Assembly (NCBI RefSeq): GCF_030269605.1
Contig: NZ_BSTQ01000011.1
Location: 1 to 64,000 of the forward strand
Length of the DNA: 64,000 nt
Source: Lentzea sp. NBRC 105346
Lineage (GTDB): Bacteria > Actinomycetota > Actinomycetes > Mycobacteriales > Pseudonocardiaceae
Direction: 5' to 3'
Part shown: piece by piece, positions 46,580 through 55,132 of the stretch
Position numbering within the stretch: position 1 is the stretch's first letter
Layout of the letters: every line of letters starts with the position of its first letter
Position numbers and translations under genes: made by a program
The notes under the pieces: generated by a model
The model's input: only the letters and a program-made list of their open reading frames with translations
The model's database searches: none
What the model was told of the DNA's origin: nothing

Positions 46580-48316
46580 GTGGACCGCCGCCGGGTCGTC
46601 ATCGTCGCCGCCGCAGTGGCGCTGGTCGGTGGTGTGGTGGTCATGCGCACCGCCGGGTCCGATGATGCGCCGAAGCAGCCAAAGCAGCCGCCGCCCACGT
46701 CGGTGACGGCCTACGCGGCCGACGGCGTGCTGATCCCGTCGCCGCACGACCGGCCGCGCACCCCGAGCAACGTGGTCACCAGGTCGGGCCACCACCGCTT
46801 GAAGATCACGTGGGACGGCGACGCGCCGGGGTACGAGGTGCGCTGGGGTGAACGCGTCCGCTACGTCACGCCGCCCGCGATCCAGCTGGACGGGCTGGAC
46901 AACGACCGCGAGGTGAAGATCGACATCCGGGCGGTCGACGCGTTCGGCCAGCGGTCCCAGCCGGTCAGCACCGCGGGAACGCCGCACGCCGACAACGCCT
47001 CGTACGAGTTCGTCGACCGCTTCGACGGCGACCACACGCCCGACCCGGCGCGCTGGCGGTTCGCCAAGCGCACCGACTGCGCACGGGCGACGCCCGGCGA
47101 TGGCGACGACCACGACCGGTTGATCATCACCAGCAGCTGCGCGACGAACGTGGTGTCGCTGCGGTCGCGCACCCCATTCGTTCGCGCTGAGGAGAGCCGG
47201 TTCGTCGTGGAGACGGACGCCGCCGGCGGTGGCGGTGAGCTGCTGCTGGACCTGGTACCCGGTCCGGTGAGCATCCAGTCGGACGCGGTGCCGCCCGAGT
47301 CCATCCGGCTCAAGGTGACCACGGACGCGTCCGGAAACTCGCTGGTCGAGCTGTTCCCGAACGGCTCCTCGCAGTCGTTGCCGCACGCGGTGCCCGGCAT
47401 CAGCGTGCGGTGGGAGCTCGTGCTCACCCCTGGGGGCGTGCGGGCGGAACGCGACGGCGTGCCGGTCGCGACCTCTCCCTATGTGCCATCGTGGCAGTCG
47501 GCGACGGCGCTGGTCGGGTTGGCCGCGCTCGCCGGTGACAGCACGCGCGTGGGTGTGGACCTCATCGGGTTCCGCGGCGGCAAGACCGACACCCCGACGC
47601 TGGTCCCATCCCCACCGATCGACGTCCAGGTCACGTCGTCCGCACCGCCCGCGCCGCCGAAACCGGCCGTGGTGGGCGGCGGGCAGCTGCGGATCGCACT
47701 GGTTCCCGCCGAGGCACAGGACCCGCAGATGAAGCTCCTCATCGGCGGCGCCGAGCTGACGTTGAAACCGGCGGTGCCCGGAACTCCATGGCAACCGGGC
47801 GTCGAGTACCAGGCGATCGCCGACCTGGACAGCGTGCCCACGCCGCTGAACGCCGCGCTGAGGTCCGCGACGCGGGTGCAGGTGACCCATGTCGACATCG
47901 AACTGTTCCCCGAGCCCGGTGCGCGGCCACCATCGCCGGGCCCGACCGTGACCGATCCCCTGCGCAGCCGCGACAAGATGCTCGCCCGGCCGCGGGTGGA
48001 CCTGCTCGACGCGAGCGGTCAGCCGATGGGTGAGGGTGCTGCGGTGCCGCGCGGCAGGTTGGTGCTGGAGGTCCGGCTGGACTCGCTGTCCGGTTCGGTC
48101 TCGGGACTGGCCGGCTTCGACGTGCGACTGGACGACTCGCGGATCGCCACCGTGTCCACTACAGCGGACGGTCCGGGCGTCGCGGGCCGGTGGCGGATCT
48201 CACTCAACACCGCGACGTTGTCGCAGAGTCCGCACACGATCGAGCTCAGGGCGTTCAGCACCGATCCAGGGGTCGCGACGGAATCCACGTACGTGTCCTT
48301 CTTGCTGAAGCGGTAA
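46580..48316 (+). CDS. Secreted/membrane-anchored FN3-like protein (paralog B)
   Basis: A 578-residue paralog of the preceding gene in the same order: hydrophobic N-terminus (6-21), FN3-like GYEVRWGERVRYVTPPA, then VDRFDGDHTPDPARWRF and the closing TTADGPGVAGRWRISLNT. A long linker with KQPKQPPP follows the anchor. The start is GTG at 46580. A pair of divergent copies in one operon suggests a heteromeric or functionally split envelope complex. Function unknown. Confidence 0.75.
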   Translation: MDRRRVVIVAAAVALVGGVVVMRTAGSDDAPKQPKQPPPTSVTAYAADGVLIPSPHDRPRTPSNVVTRSGHHRLKITWDGDAPGYEVRWGERVRYVTPPAIQLDGLDNDREVKIDIRAVDAFGQRSQPVSTAGTPHADNASYEFVDRFDGDHTPDPARWRFAKRTDCARATPGDGDDHDRLIITSSCATNVVSLRSRTPFVRAEESRFVVETDAAGGGGELLLDLVPGPVSIQSDAVPPESIRLKVTTDASGNSLVELFPNGSSQSLPHAVPGISVRWELVLTPGGVRAERDGVPVATSPYVPSWQSATALVGLAALAGDSTRVGVDLIGFRGGKTDTPTLVPSPPIDVQVTSSAPPAPPKPAVVGGGQLRIALVPAEAQDPQMKLLIGGAELTLKPAVPGTPWQPGVEYQAIADLDSVPTPLNAALRSATRVQVTHVDIELFPEPGARPPSPGPTVTDPLRSRDKMLARPRVDLLDASGQPMGEGAAVPRGRLVLEVRLDSLSGSVSGLAGFDVRLDDSRIATVSTTADGPGVAGRWRISLNTATLSQSPHTIELRAFSTDPGVATESTYVSFLLKR

Positions 48317-48334
48317 TCGAGCAAGATGGGACAT

Positions 48335-49519
48335 ATGCCGCGTCCGCTGATCCTCGACGCCGCCCGGACCCCGTTCGGCCGCTACCGCGGCGGACTGGCG
48401 GGCATCCGGGTCGACGACCTCGCCGCTCTGCCGATCGTGGAACTGCTCCGCAGGCACGACCGGCTCGATCCCGCGCGCGTCGACGACGTGCTGCTCGGCA
48501 ACACCAACGGCGCCGGCGAGGAGAACCGCAACGTCGCCCGCATGGCCGTGCTGCTGGCGGGCATGCCGCCGACGGTGCCCGGCGTGACGCTCAACCGCCT
48601 GTGCGCGTCCGGCGGTGAGGCGATCGTGCAGGGCGCCCGCACGCTGGCCTTCGGTGATGCCGACCTGTTGATCGCCGGTGGTGTGGAGGGCATGACGCGG
48701 GCGCCCTTCGTGACGGCTCGGCCGGACAAGCCGTTCCCGGACCGGCTGGAGACCGTGTCGACCGCTCTGGGCTGGCGGCTGGTGAACCCGCGGATGCCTT
48801 CGATGTGGACAGTGCCGTTGGGACTGGCCGCCGAGCAGGTCGCCGTCGAGCTGGGCATCACCCGTGAACAGATGGACACCTACGCGCTGCGGTCGCACCG
48901 GCGGGCCGCCGCGGCCTGGGACGCGGGCGTGCACGACGGGTTCGCCTTCAGCGTGCAGCTGCACGACGGCGGGTGTGTGCGGCGGGACGAGTCCGTGCGG
49001 CCCGAGACCTCGCTGGAGAAGCTCGGGAAGCTCAAGCCGGCCTTCTCCGAGCACGGGCCGGTGACCGCGGGCAACGCGTCGCCGCTGAACGACGGCGCTG
49101 CCGCGTTGCTGATGGGAACCGAGGCCGTGGCGGCCGAGCTGGGGATCACGCCGCTGGCCGAGGTGGTCGGGTCCGCGGTCACCGCCGAGGAGCCGCATCG
49201 GTTCACGCTGGCGCCCGTGTCCGCGATTCGGAAGCTGTTGAAGCGGTTGCGGATCCAGGCGGAGGACGTCGATCTCTGGGAGATCAACGAGGCGTTCGCC
49301 GCCATGGCACTGTCCGTTCTGCACCATCTGCCCGAAGTGGATCGGGAGAAGGTCAACGTGCACGGCGGTGCCATCGCGTACGGGCACCCGCTCGGCGCCT
49401 CGATGCCGCGCGTGATCGTGGACGTCGCCCGGCACCTGCGGGCCCGTGGCGGCGGACTCGGGATCGCCGCCGCCTGCGTCGGCGTCGGTCAGGGAGTCGC
49501 GGTCGCGGTGCGCGTGTGA
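48335..49519 (+). CDS. Acetyl-CoA acyltransferase (thiolase)
   Basis: A 394-residue thiolase. NRLCASGGEAIVQGA holds the acyl-accepting cysteine, INEAFAAMAL the second motif, VHGGAIAYGHPLGAS the catalytic histidine, and GIAAACVGVGQG the second cysteine, in a slightly unusual form (more often CxGGGxG). It should cleave or make 3-ketoacyl-CoA. ATG 48335 (MPRPLILDAARTPF) matches the family; the upstream ATG at 48326 is rejected. It is probably transcribed after the FN3-like pair. Confidence 0.9.
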   Translation: MPRPLILDAARTPFGRYRGGLAGIRVDDLAALPIVELLRRHDRLDPARVDDVLLGNTNGAGEENRNVARMAVLLAGMPPTVPGVTLNRLCASGGEAIVQGARTLAFGDADLLIAGGVEGMTRAPFVTARPDKPFPDRLETVSTALGWRLVNPRMPSMWTVPLGLAAEQVAVELGITREQMDTYALRSHRRAAAAWDAGVHDGFAFSVQLHDGGCVRRDESVRPETSLEKLGKLKPAFSEHGPVTAGNASPLNDGAAALLMGTEAVAAELGITPLAEVVGSAVTAEEPHRFTLAPVSAIRKLLKRLRIQAEDVDLWEINEAFAAMALSVLHHLPEVDREKVNVHGGAIAYGHPLGASMPRVIVDVARHLRARGGGLGIAAACVGVGQGVAVAVRV

Positions 49520-49523
49520 GCGC

Positions 49524-50084
49524 CTAGATCCGGTACGAGATCTCGGGGTAGTCGCGGACGACGCCGTTGGCGTCGACCGTGATGTCCTGCGCGAAGTCGC
49601 CGCTCTCGAACCGGACGACGGACTCGGCGTCGCCGACGGACACGGTCCGGTAGGTCTGCCGCACGGCCTCGACCGTCAGGTCGGGCAGCGACACCTTCAC
49701 GACGGGCAGGTCGTGCTCGCCGGACTCGCGGTGCAGCCCGAGCCGCCGGATCGGGATGGCGTTGAACAGCACGGAGAACTGCACGTCCACGTCGAGCGCA
49801 CCGTCGAAGGCGTGCCGCTCGGCACCCTTGCCGTGGTCGACGAGCCACGCGCCGTCGTCGGAGCGGGCCACGGAGACCTGCCGCTCCTCCTCGACGGTCG
49901 CGGTGCGCAGCAGCACCCGCTTGACCTGGCCGCCCTCACCGACGGCGAGCTCGAACGAGGCGCTGAACTGCTCGCTGGGACCGGCGGCGACGAGCCGGCC
50001 GGACGCTCGCAGGCGCTGGTCCGGCGAAAGCAGGATGCGCACCTGCTCCAACCGAGGCTCGTTGTAGCCCTGCCAGGTCACCAT
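49524..50084 (-). CDS. Putative glycolipid-binding protein
   Basis: A 186-residue protein with the putative glycolipid-binding layout: MVTWQGYNEPRLEQVRILL, then alternating beta strands (SFELAVGEGGQVKRVLLRT, LDVDVQFSVLFNAIPIRRLGL). No signal peptide is visible. The start ATG at 50084 is taken over a longer Ser/Thr-rich frame to 50171. It converges on the thiolase gene with a 4-base gap. Confidence 0.72.
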   Translation of the reverse strand: MVTWQGYNEPRLEQVRILLSPDQRLRASGRLVAAGPSEQFSASFELAVGEGGQVKRVLLRTATVEEERQVSVARSDDGAWLVDHGKGAERHAFDGALDVDVQFSVLFNAIPIRRLGLHRESGEHDLPVVKVSLPDLTVEAVRQTYRTVSVGDAESVVRFESGDFAQDITVDANGVVRDYPEISYRI

Positions 50085-50167
50085 CTCTGGCCGCCGAGAA
50101 GTCGAGCTCTGCGCAGAAGGAGAGCGGGTCTCTCCTGGGGTGACCCGCTCAGCCGTGTTGGAGGAGT

Positions 50168-50341
50168 TCACTCGCCACCCGGAAGAATGTCCTTGATCTT
50201 GTCGGCTACCGACTCGATCTGCTCTTCATGCCCGAACTTCTCCGCAGCGAACTTGGCCGCGGCGTCCACGCCCTGGTCCACCTTCTCGTGGTGTTCCTCG
50301 GCCAGGTCCATGGCCTTGTTCTTGATCTCGTCGAAGTTCAT
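50168..50341 (-). CDS. Rv0909/MT0933-type antitoxin-like protein
   Basis: A 57-residue charged helical protein (MNFDEIKNKAMDLAEEHHEK...DKIKDILPGG). It matches the short MT0933/Rv0909-type antitoxin family in length and pattern. No toxin gene sits beside it, so a toxin-antitoxin role is not supported by context. It starts at ATG 50341. Confidence 0.7.
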   Translation of the reverse strand: MNFDEIKNKAMDLAEEHHEKVDQGVDAAAKFAAEKFGHEEQIESVADKIKDILPGGE

Positions 50342-50486
50342 GGTGCTCCCTCGCACTCTCGTCGCAGGGTACCGGACCCGAAGTCACGCTACAGCCGCCT
50401 GGACAACTCGGCTCGACGCCGGTGATGATGGCCGCGCCGCCGCCTGGTCGGCCGCTGCACGCGGCCAGAACCAGGAGGAACGCCAC

Positions 50487-51818
50487 ATGTCACGGCTCGT
50501 GCGCGGGCTCGTTCCCGCGCTGTTGCTGTTGCCGTTCGTCATCACTTCTCCAGCGGACGCCACCCCTGGTGCAGCGAAGTTCACGACTACCACGGTCGCG
50601 ACGAACGTCGCCGCCCGCAGCGACCGCCGTCCGGTCGCGGGCGGCCTGTACGACGGGAAAGCCCGCAAGACCTTCATCTCCTGGGCCGGGCAGTACGAGG
50701 ACAACTACGTCCAGTCGTACGACCACCGGTCGGCCAAGTGGTCCACGCCCGTGCGCGTCGGTGACGGTGACTCCGACTCGCACAACTACCCGACGATGAT
50801 CCAGGCGCCCGACGGGCACCTGCTCGTCTTCCGGGGCATGCACAACGTCGAACTGCGGATGTCCCGCTCGCCACAGGCCCACTCGGCCGAAGGCGTGTGG
50901 GAGGAGACGCTCGTCTCGAAGAACGCCGCGACGTACCCGATGCCGTTCGTCACGAGAGACGGCACGATCTTCGTCTTCTACCGCGAGACGTCCCGCGACA
51001 TCCAGATCCCCGGCGCGCAGGTCGACGACCGGCCGATGCTCTACATGGTCTCCAAGGACAGCGGGAAGACCTGGAAGAGCTCCAAGGAGATCACCGGCGA
51101 CAACTGGGCGATCGGCTCGGTCAAGCGCGCCGACAACATGAACGAGATCTACATCGGCCAGCTGCGGCAGGAGCGCAACGGCCGGGTGCGGATCGTCTAC
51201 ACGCTGGCCGGCGGCGGCACCGAGGGCCACCTGCACGACCGGTACCACCGCAACATCTACTACACCTGGTTCGACCCGCGGAACCTGCACTTCTACTCCG
51301 TCACGGGCCGCGACCTGGGCACGCAGATCGACGACGCGGACCAGGAGAACCACCTCAAGGTCGCGGAGACGCCGCTGACGCTGCCGAACGGCGTGAAGTC
51401 GCCGGACTACATCCAGCTCGTCGGCACGACGCTCGGGCAGCGGCCGTTCCTGTTGTGGTTCACCGGTGACGACGCCAAGGGCCCGCTGCACAACTACATG
51501 TCCACTTGGAACGGTCGCACCTGGGAGACGAAGGAGGTCGCCCGCGGCCTGCGCACCAGGGACATGGAGCAGCTCGACCCGTTCACGTGGCGCGTCTACG
51601 CCACCGAGGACGGCAAGCCGAACGTGAACACGTACCTCGTGAAGTGTGGCAAGTGGACGCCCGAGGCGGTGATCCCGACGGCGAAACCCGTGCAGCGAGT
51701 GGAGATCATCGACAACTTCCGCGACCCCGTGCGGGCGTTGTTCTCCGGCGCTTCAAGTGACCGGAACGTGGCGATCGCCGACGGCGACATCACCGTCGCC
51801 GGTATTTCCAGGCGGTAG
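50487..51818 (+). CDS. Secreted BNR-repeat protein
   Basis: A 443-residue exported protein with a signal peptide (MSRLVRGLVPALLLLPFVIT..., cleaved after ADA). It is a BNR/sialidase-like beta-propeller: SKDSGKTWKSSKEI is an Asp-box, and KSPDYIQLVGTTLG and PFLLWFTGDDAKG are propeller strands. It resembles the BNR_4 group linked to polysaccharide lyases and glycosidases; a specific activity is not assigned. A strong AGGAGGA site (50473-50479) precedes the ATG by 7 bases. It shares a terminator with the next gene. Confidence 0.82.
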   Translation: MSRLVRGLVPALLLLPFVITSPADATPGAAKFTTTTVATNVAARSDRRPVAGGLYDGKARKTFISWAGQYEDNYVQSYDHRSAKWSTPVRVGDGDSDSHNYPTMIQAPDGHLLVFRGMHNVELRMSRSPQAHSAEGVWEETLVSKNAATYPMPFVTRDGTIFVFYRETSRDIQIPGAQVDDRPMLYMVSKDSGKTWKSSKEITGDNWAIGSVKRADNMNEIYIGQLRQERNGRVRIVYTLAGGGTEGHLHDRYHRNIYYTWFDPRNLHFYSVTGRDLGTQIDDADQENHLKVAETPLTLPNGVKSPDYIQLVGTTLGQRPFLLWFTGDDAKGPLHNYMSTWNGRTWETKEVARGLRTRDMEQLDPFTWRVYATEDGKPNVNTYLVKCGKWTPEAVIPTAKPVQRVEIIDNFRDPVRALFSGASSDRNVAIADGDITVAGISRR

Positions 51819-51826
51819 TACGAAAA

Positions 51827-51862
51827 GAACGCCCCTGAGCCGGCGCGGGCTCAGGGGCGTTC
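51827..51862. terminator. Bidirectional terminator
   Basis: GAACGCCCCTGAGCC pairs with GGCTCAGGGGCGTTC over 15 bp with a 6-base loop. It lies 8 bases beyond the BNR gene stop and 20 bases beyond the convergent thioester-protein stop. Confidence 0.85.
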
Positions 51863-51881
51863 ACTACTTCAGTCGGATGAT

Positions 51882-53051
51882 TCAGACCGAAGACTTCTTG
51901 CGGCGCAGGAAGAACAGCGCGGCACCACCGGCGGCGAGCAGCGCGACACCGATGCCGAGCGGCCACGCGATCGACGCACCCGTGCTGGCCAGGTCGTCGT
52001 CGTTGCCGCTGCCACCCGGAGCCGGAGCCGGCTTCGTGGTCGTCGTGGTGGTCGGGGTCGGGGTCGTGGTGGTGGTCTCCGGCGTGGACGGCTGCGTCAC
52101 GACGGGCGCGGCGACCCACTTGGCCTTGGCCTCGGCGTCCACGGCGACCTTGGTCGGCGCGGCGACGACCAGCGACTGCGTCTTGTTCTCGTCACCCGCG
52201 TCGCTCTGCACGAACAGGCGACCGGCCTTGAGCTCGGCGTTCACCTCGAGGGAGAACTTCGCCTCACCGGCCGGGGCGTCCTTGGGGACGTTCACGAAGA
52301 ACTCGGAGACCTTGTCGCCCGTGCCCTGAGCCTTGAGCTCCTCGGCGTTGACGTTCTCGAGCGGCTTGCCGTCCTTGTCGGTGATGGTGACGCCCTTGGG
52401 CAGCTTGCCCTTGACCTTCACCTGGTCCGCCGTCGTGGTGACGGTGAACGGGCCGATCTGCTCGCCGGCCTTGCCTTCCTTGGACTCCGGCTCGACCTTG
52501 AGGGTCGGCTTCGGCTGCGGCGCCTCGTCCTTCGCGTTCTCGACGAGGTACTCGTACCACTTGACGACGTCGTCGTTGCCCGTCTTGTCGGGGTTGAGCT
52601 TGGCCTCGTCGCTGAAGTGCCAGATCGCGGCCTGCGTGGCGGCGATGGCCTCCTGCTCGCTCAGGCCCTCACGCAGCTCCTTGACCGGCTTCTGCGGGTA
52701 GGAGTGGGTGAGGATCCAGAGGATCTTGCCGCTGTTCTGCGGGAACTTCGAGGACGGGTTCGGGTGCTTGTCCCACGGCACCTCACGCAGGCCCTTGTTG
52801 CCCTTCAGCGGCGTGGGCAGCTCGACGCAGTACGCCTTGACCTTCGTCGTCTCCTGGTCGATGACCTTGAGGCCGATCAGGCTGGTGTCGAACTTCTTGT
52901 CGCCGAAACCCTGCAGGTAAACGTCAAGACCACCCTGGCCCGCGCTGTGGTCGGGCTTCACGATGACATCTGCCGAGGCGGGCAGTGCAGAGAAAGTGAG
53001 AGCGACCGATGCGCCGACGAGGGCTGCACCGATCCGCAGACGGGAAGCCAT
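51882..53051 (-). CDS. Thioester (TQXA-type) surface protein with LAxTG sorting signal
   Basis: A 389-residue surface protein. The signal peptide is cleaved near ALPASA. AYCVELPTP and ATQAAIWHFSDE supply the Cys and Gln that form the internal thioester of TQXA adhesin domains. The middle region (about 185-310) is beta-rich, followed by a Thr/Pro-rich stalk and LASTG, a hydrophobic helix and RRKKSSV. LAxTG is the class E sortase signal, so it is probably covalently attached to peptidoglycan. The thioester lets such domains bind host or surface amines covalently. No sortase gene is in the window. Confidence 0.9.
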   Translation of the reverse strand: MASRLRIGAALVGASVALTFSALPASADVIVKPDHSAGQGGLDVYLQGFGDKKFDTSLIGLKVIDQETTKVKAYCVELPTPLKGNKGLREVPWDKHPNPSSKFPQNSGKILWILTHSYPQKPVKELREGLSEQEAIAATQAAIWHFSDEAKLNPDKTGNDDVVKWYEYLVENAKDEAPQPKPTLKVEPESKEGKAGEQIGPFTVTTTADQVKVKGKLPKGVTITDKDGKPLENVNAEELKAQGTGDKVSEFFVNVPKDAPAGEAKFSLEVNAELKAGRLFVQSDAGDENKTQSLVVAAPTKVAVDAEAKAKWVAAPVVTQPSTPETTTTTPTPTTTTTTKPAPAPGGSGNDDDLASTGASIAWPLGIGVALLAAGGAALFFLRRKKSSV

Positions 53052-53325
53052 GGGTCTCCTTGCTCGCTGAAGTTAGCCCGAACGCGTGAGAAAGTCGTGA
53101 CCTGATCGGACGGTCGGAACCCCACTGACCGACACAGAACCGACAGGAAGCGACGGCACGTTATCCGATCGAGTTACACCTGATCGGGCGAGGGTCACCC
53201 TTCGCGCACGCTTAGCTACACCAGCACAAATGAGACGCATTCGTCCACAATGGACATGGCCGGGCCATGTCGTTCACAGTCAACGGATTTAAGTCGTTGC
53301 CGAACAGTTACATGTGGACATACGA
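53052..53325. other. Gene-free region upstream of the surface protein
   Basis: A stretch of 274 bases without a convincing gene. It holds the promoter side of the surface-protein gene, the CACCTGATCG motif at 53174-53188 (also seen at 53849) and a 17-bp near-perfect palindrome at 53254-53270. The small secreted-protein terminator follows at 53326. Confidence 0.6.
53254..53270. promoter_or_regulatory. 17-bp palindrome ACATGGCC-G-GGCCATGT
   Basis: A perfect 8-bp inverted repeat with a single central base. It is a candidate operator in the gene-free interval between two secreted-protein genes. Confidence 0.4.
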
Positions 53326-53358
53326 AAGGGGCGGCGGACCAGTGGTCCACCGCCCCTT
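53326..53358 (-). terminator. Terminator of the small secreted-protein gene
   Basis: AAGGGGCGG pairs with CCGCCCCTT, with an inner GGACCA/TGGTCC stem. On the minus strand it is followed by TCGTATG. It lies 45 bases beyond the stop of the gene at 53404. Confidence 0.75.
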
Positions 53359-53403
53359 GCAGGCCCGTACCCCCGAAGGCATGTACGGGAGAGAATTGCG
53401 AGA

Positions 53404-53670
53404 TCAGCCCTCGCCGTTGACGTACTCGACGTCGTGCAGGCCGGTCGGGCCGCCGCCGTACACGAGGACCGAGTCCGGGATGCCCAGCCACGCGGCGGAC
53501 ACCATCTGAGCGGCACCGCCGCCGATGGCCGCGCCACCCTCGTTCCACTGCTCGTTGAGCTCCTGGAGGGTGGGGGCCTGGTCCGGAGTGTCGGCCTGAG
53601 CGGTGCCGGCGCCGACGAGGCCGGCCATGGCGGCGAGGGGAGCGAGCGCGCCAATGAGCGACTTGCGCAT
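53404..53670 (-). CDS. Small secreted protein
   Basis: An 88-residue exported protein with signal MRKSLIGALAPLAAMAGLVGAGTAQA and a short mature part (DTPDQAPTLQELNEQWNEGG...). It ends DVEYVNGEG. No known domain. An ATG at 53712 would put 14 non-signal residues in front and is rejected. It is in the same strand and style as the small secreted protein at 61481. It may be a cell-wall or colonisation factor, but the function is unknown. Confidence 0.7.
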   Translation of the reverse strand: MRKSLIGALAPLAAMAGLVGAGTAQADTPDQAPTLQELNEQWNEGGAAIGGGAAQMVSAAWLGIPDSVLVYGGGPTGLHDVEYVNGEG

Positions 53671-53848
53671 TGCGGATTTCTCCTTCAAAGGTCCCAGCAA
53701 AAATCCGTGCACGAGATGGATTTCCGTGCAGCCGGCTGGGATGCGGAGATTTCATCGGCCTATTGGAACGCCCGCAACCATAGACACGCGCTATCACCGA
53801 ATCGAGGGATGTCGATCACTCGACCCAGTGAACGATCACAGGATCGGC

Positions 53849-53863
53849 TAACACCTGATCGAG
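53849..53863 (-). promoter_or_regulatory. Motif shared with the surface-protein upstream region
   Basis: TAACACCTGATCGAG here and TTACACCTGATCGGG at 53174-53188 share CGATCAGGTGT on the minus strand. Each lies 120-195 bases upstream of a minus-strand gene for an exported protein. A related GATCGAGTAGTCACC word lies near 61914, upstream of the third one. Confidence 0.4.
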
Positions 53864-53864
53864 T

Positions 53865-55094
53865 TCAGGCGACCAGTTCGGCCACCTCTACCGGCCTGAT
53901 GTCCCCAGGACGCAGGGAAGTTCCACGAAGACAAAGATCACGGGCCGCCGGGCGTTGTCCGGTCAAGATCCATTTCACGAGCGCCGCGAGCTGATGGGCG
54001 ATCAGCGGCGGAACCGCGTCGCCGACATGCCGATAAGCGTTGCCGAGTATTGACACGTCGAATCGGAACGATCGCGGAAATCCCTGCAGCAGGGCCATTT
54101 CCCGGACAGTGCAGAGACGGTCCTGATCCGGGTGCGCATATCTGCCGTTGCCGACGTGCGAGCACTCGCGCTTGATCGTGCGCGCGGGTTCGTCCCACCA
54201 CATGCGCCCGTAGACGTCCGGGTGTGAACCCCAGCGGCCGGCTTCGACGATCTTGAGCTGCGCGGGGTTGAGCAGCTGCTCGGTGTCGGGCGACTTCAAC
54301 AGGTCCGCCCACGAGCCGCCGTCGGCGGGGATCGCCCGCATCCGTTCCATCGTGCGGCCCTGCTTGAACGTCGGGGACACGTGGATCTCGTCCTCGGGGT
54401 GCGCCTCCCCCGCACCGACCGCGGGCAGCCTGCCGATCGCGCGGCGCACGGTTACCGCGGCCTTGCGGACCTCGCGACCGGCCCACAGGTCGTCCATGGT
54501 CAGCAACGGCAGGCCGGCGTCGACCGCGATCACGAGGGAGCGCTCACGCAGCTGCGGCAACCCGAAGCGGGAGAACATGTGCGTGTCGCCGGAGACCACG
54601 TAACCGATCCGGGTGAGCTCGTCGGCGAGCCCCACGAAGTGGTGCCGCTGCTTGCCCTTCACGAGCTCCCGCGCGTTCTCCAGCAGCATGACCTTCGGCC
54701 GCAGTTCCTCGACGTACGCGGCGATGCGGCCGACGAGCGAGTTGCGCGGGTCGTCGCGGAGGTGGTTCGCCGCGGTGATCCGGCTGAAGCCCGAGCACGG
54801 CGGGCAGGCGAGCAGCACGTCGAGCTGCCCCCGCTTGAGTCCCCACACCTCGCGGATCGCCGCGGGCGAGACCTTCGCGAGGTCGACCTCGAGCGGGTTC
54901 ACGCCGATGTTGGCCTGGTAGGTGTCGTTGCAGCGCAACGAACCGAGCCGCGACGACGGCTTGCCGATCTGGGCGTCGGCCGCACCGACGACCCGGAAGT
55001 CACGGTGGGCGTGGAAGCCGAGACTCATGCCGCCGGCTCCCGAGAAGATGTCGGCCACCGTGAAGGACACGGCGTGATCGTACGGCTGCGCCAA
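53865..55094 (-). CDS. C5-cytosine DNA methyltransferase (solitary)
   Basis: A 409-residue Dcm-type enzyme. FSGAGGMSLGF (17-27) is motif I, ACPPCSGFS (96-104) carries catalytic Cys100, LLENAR (137-142) is the ENV-type motif with Glu139, and QLRERS (180-185) the QxRxR motif. The C-terminal GNAYRHVGDAVPPLIA is motif X. No restriction endonuclease is beside it, so it looks like an orphan methylase that marks DNA for regulation. It faces the helical-repeat gene across 38 bases in divergent orientation. The recognition site cannot be read from sequence. Confidence 0.9.
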   Translation of the reverse strand: MAQPYDHAVSFTVADIFSGAGGMSLGFHAHRDFRVVGAADAQIGKPSSRLGSLRCNDTYQANIGVNPLEVDLAKVSPAAIREVWGLKRGQLDVLLACPPCSGFSRITAANHLRDDPRNSLVGRIAAYVEELRPKVMLLENARELVKGKQRHHFVGLADELTRIGYVVSGDTHMFSRFGLPQLRERSLVIAVDAGLPLLTMDDLWAGREVRKAAVTVRRAIGRLPAVGAGEAHPEDEIHVSPTFKQGRTMERMRAIPADGGSWADLLKSPDTEQLLNPAQLKIVEAGRWGSHPDVYGRMWWDEPARTIKRECSHVGNGRYAHPDQDRLCTVREMALLQGFPRSFRFDVSILGNAYRHVGDAVPPLIAHQLAALVKWILTGQRPAARDLCLRGTSLRPGDIRPVEVAELVA

Positions 55095-55132
55095 CCGACC
55101 CTCGGGCGGGACATCCCGTAGCGTTCACCTGT

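Noticed and set aside
50168..50341. Toxin-antitoxin pair around the Rv0909-like antitoxin
   Set aside because: No plausible toxin gene adjacent on either side.
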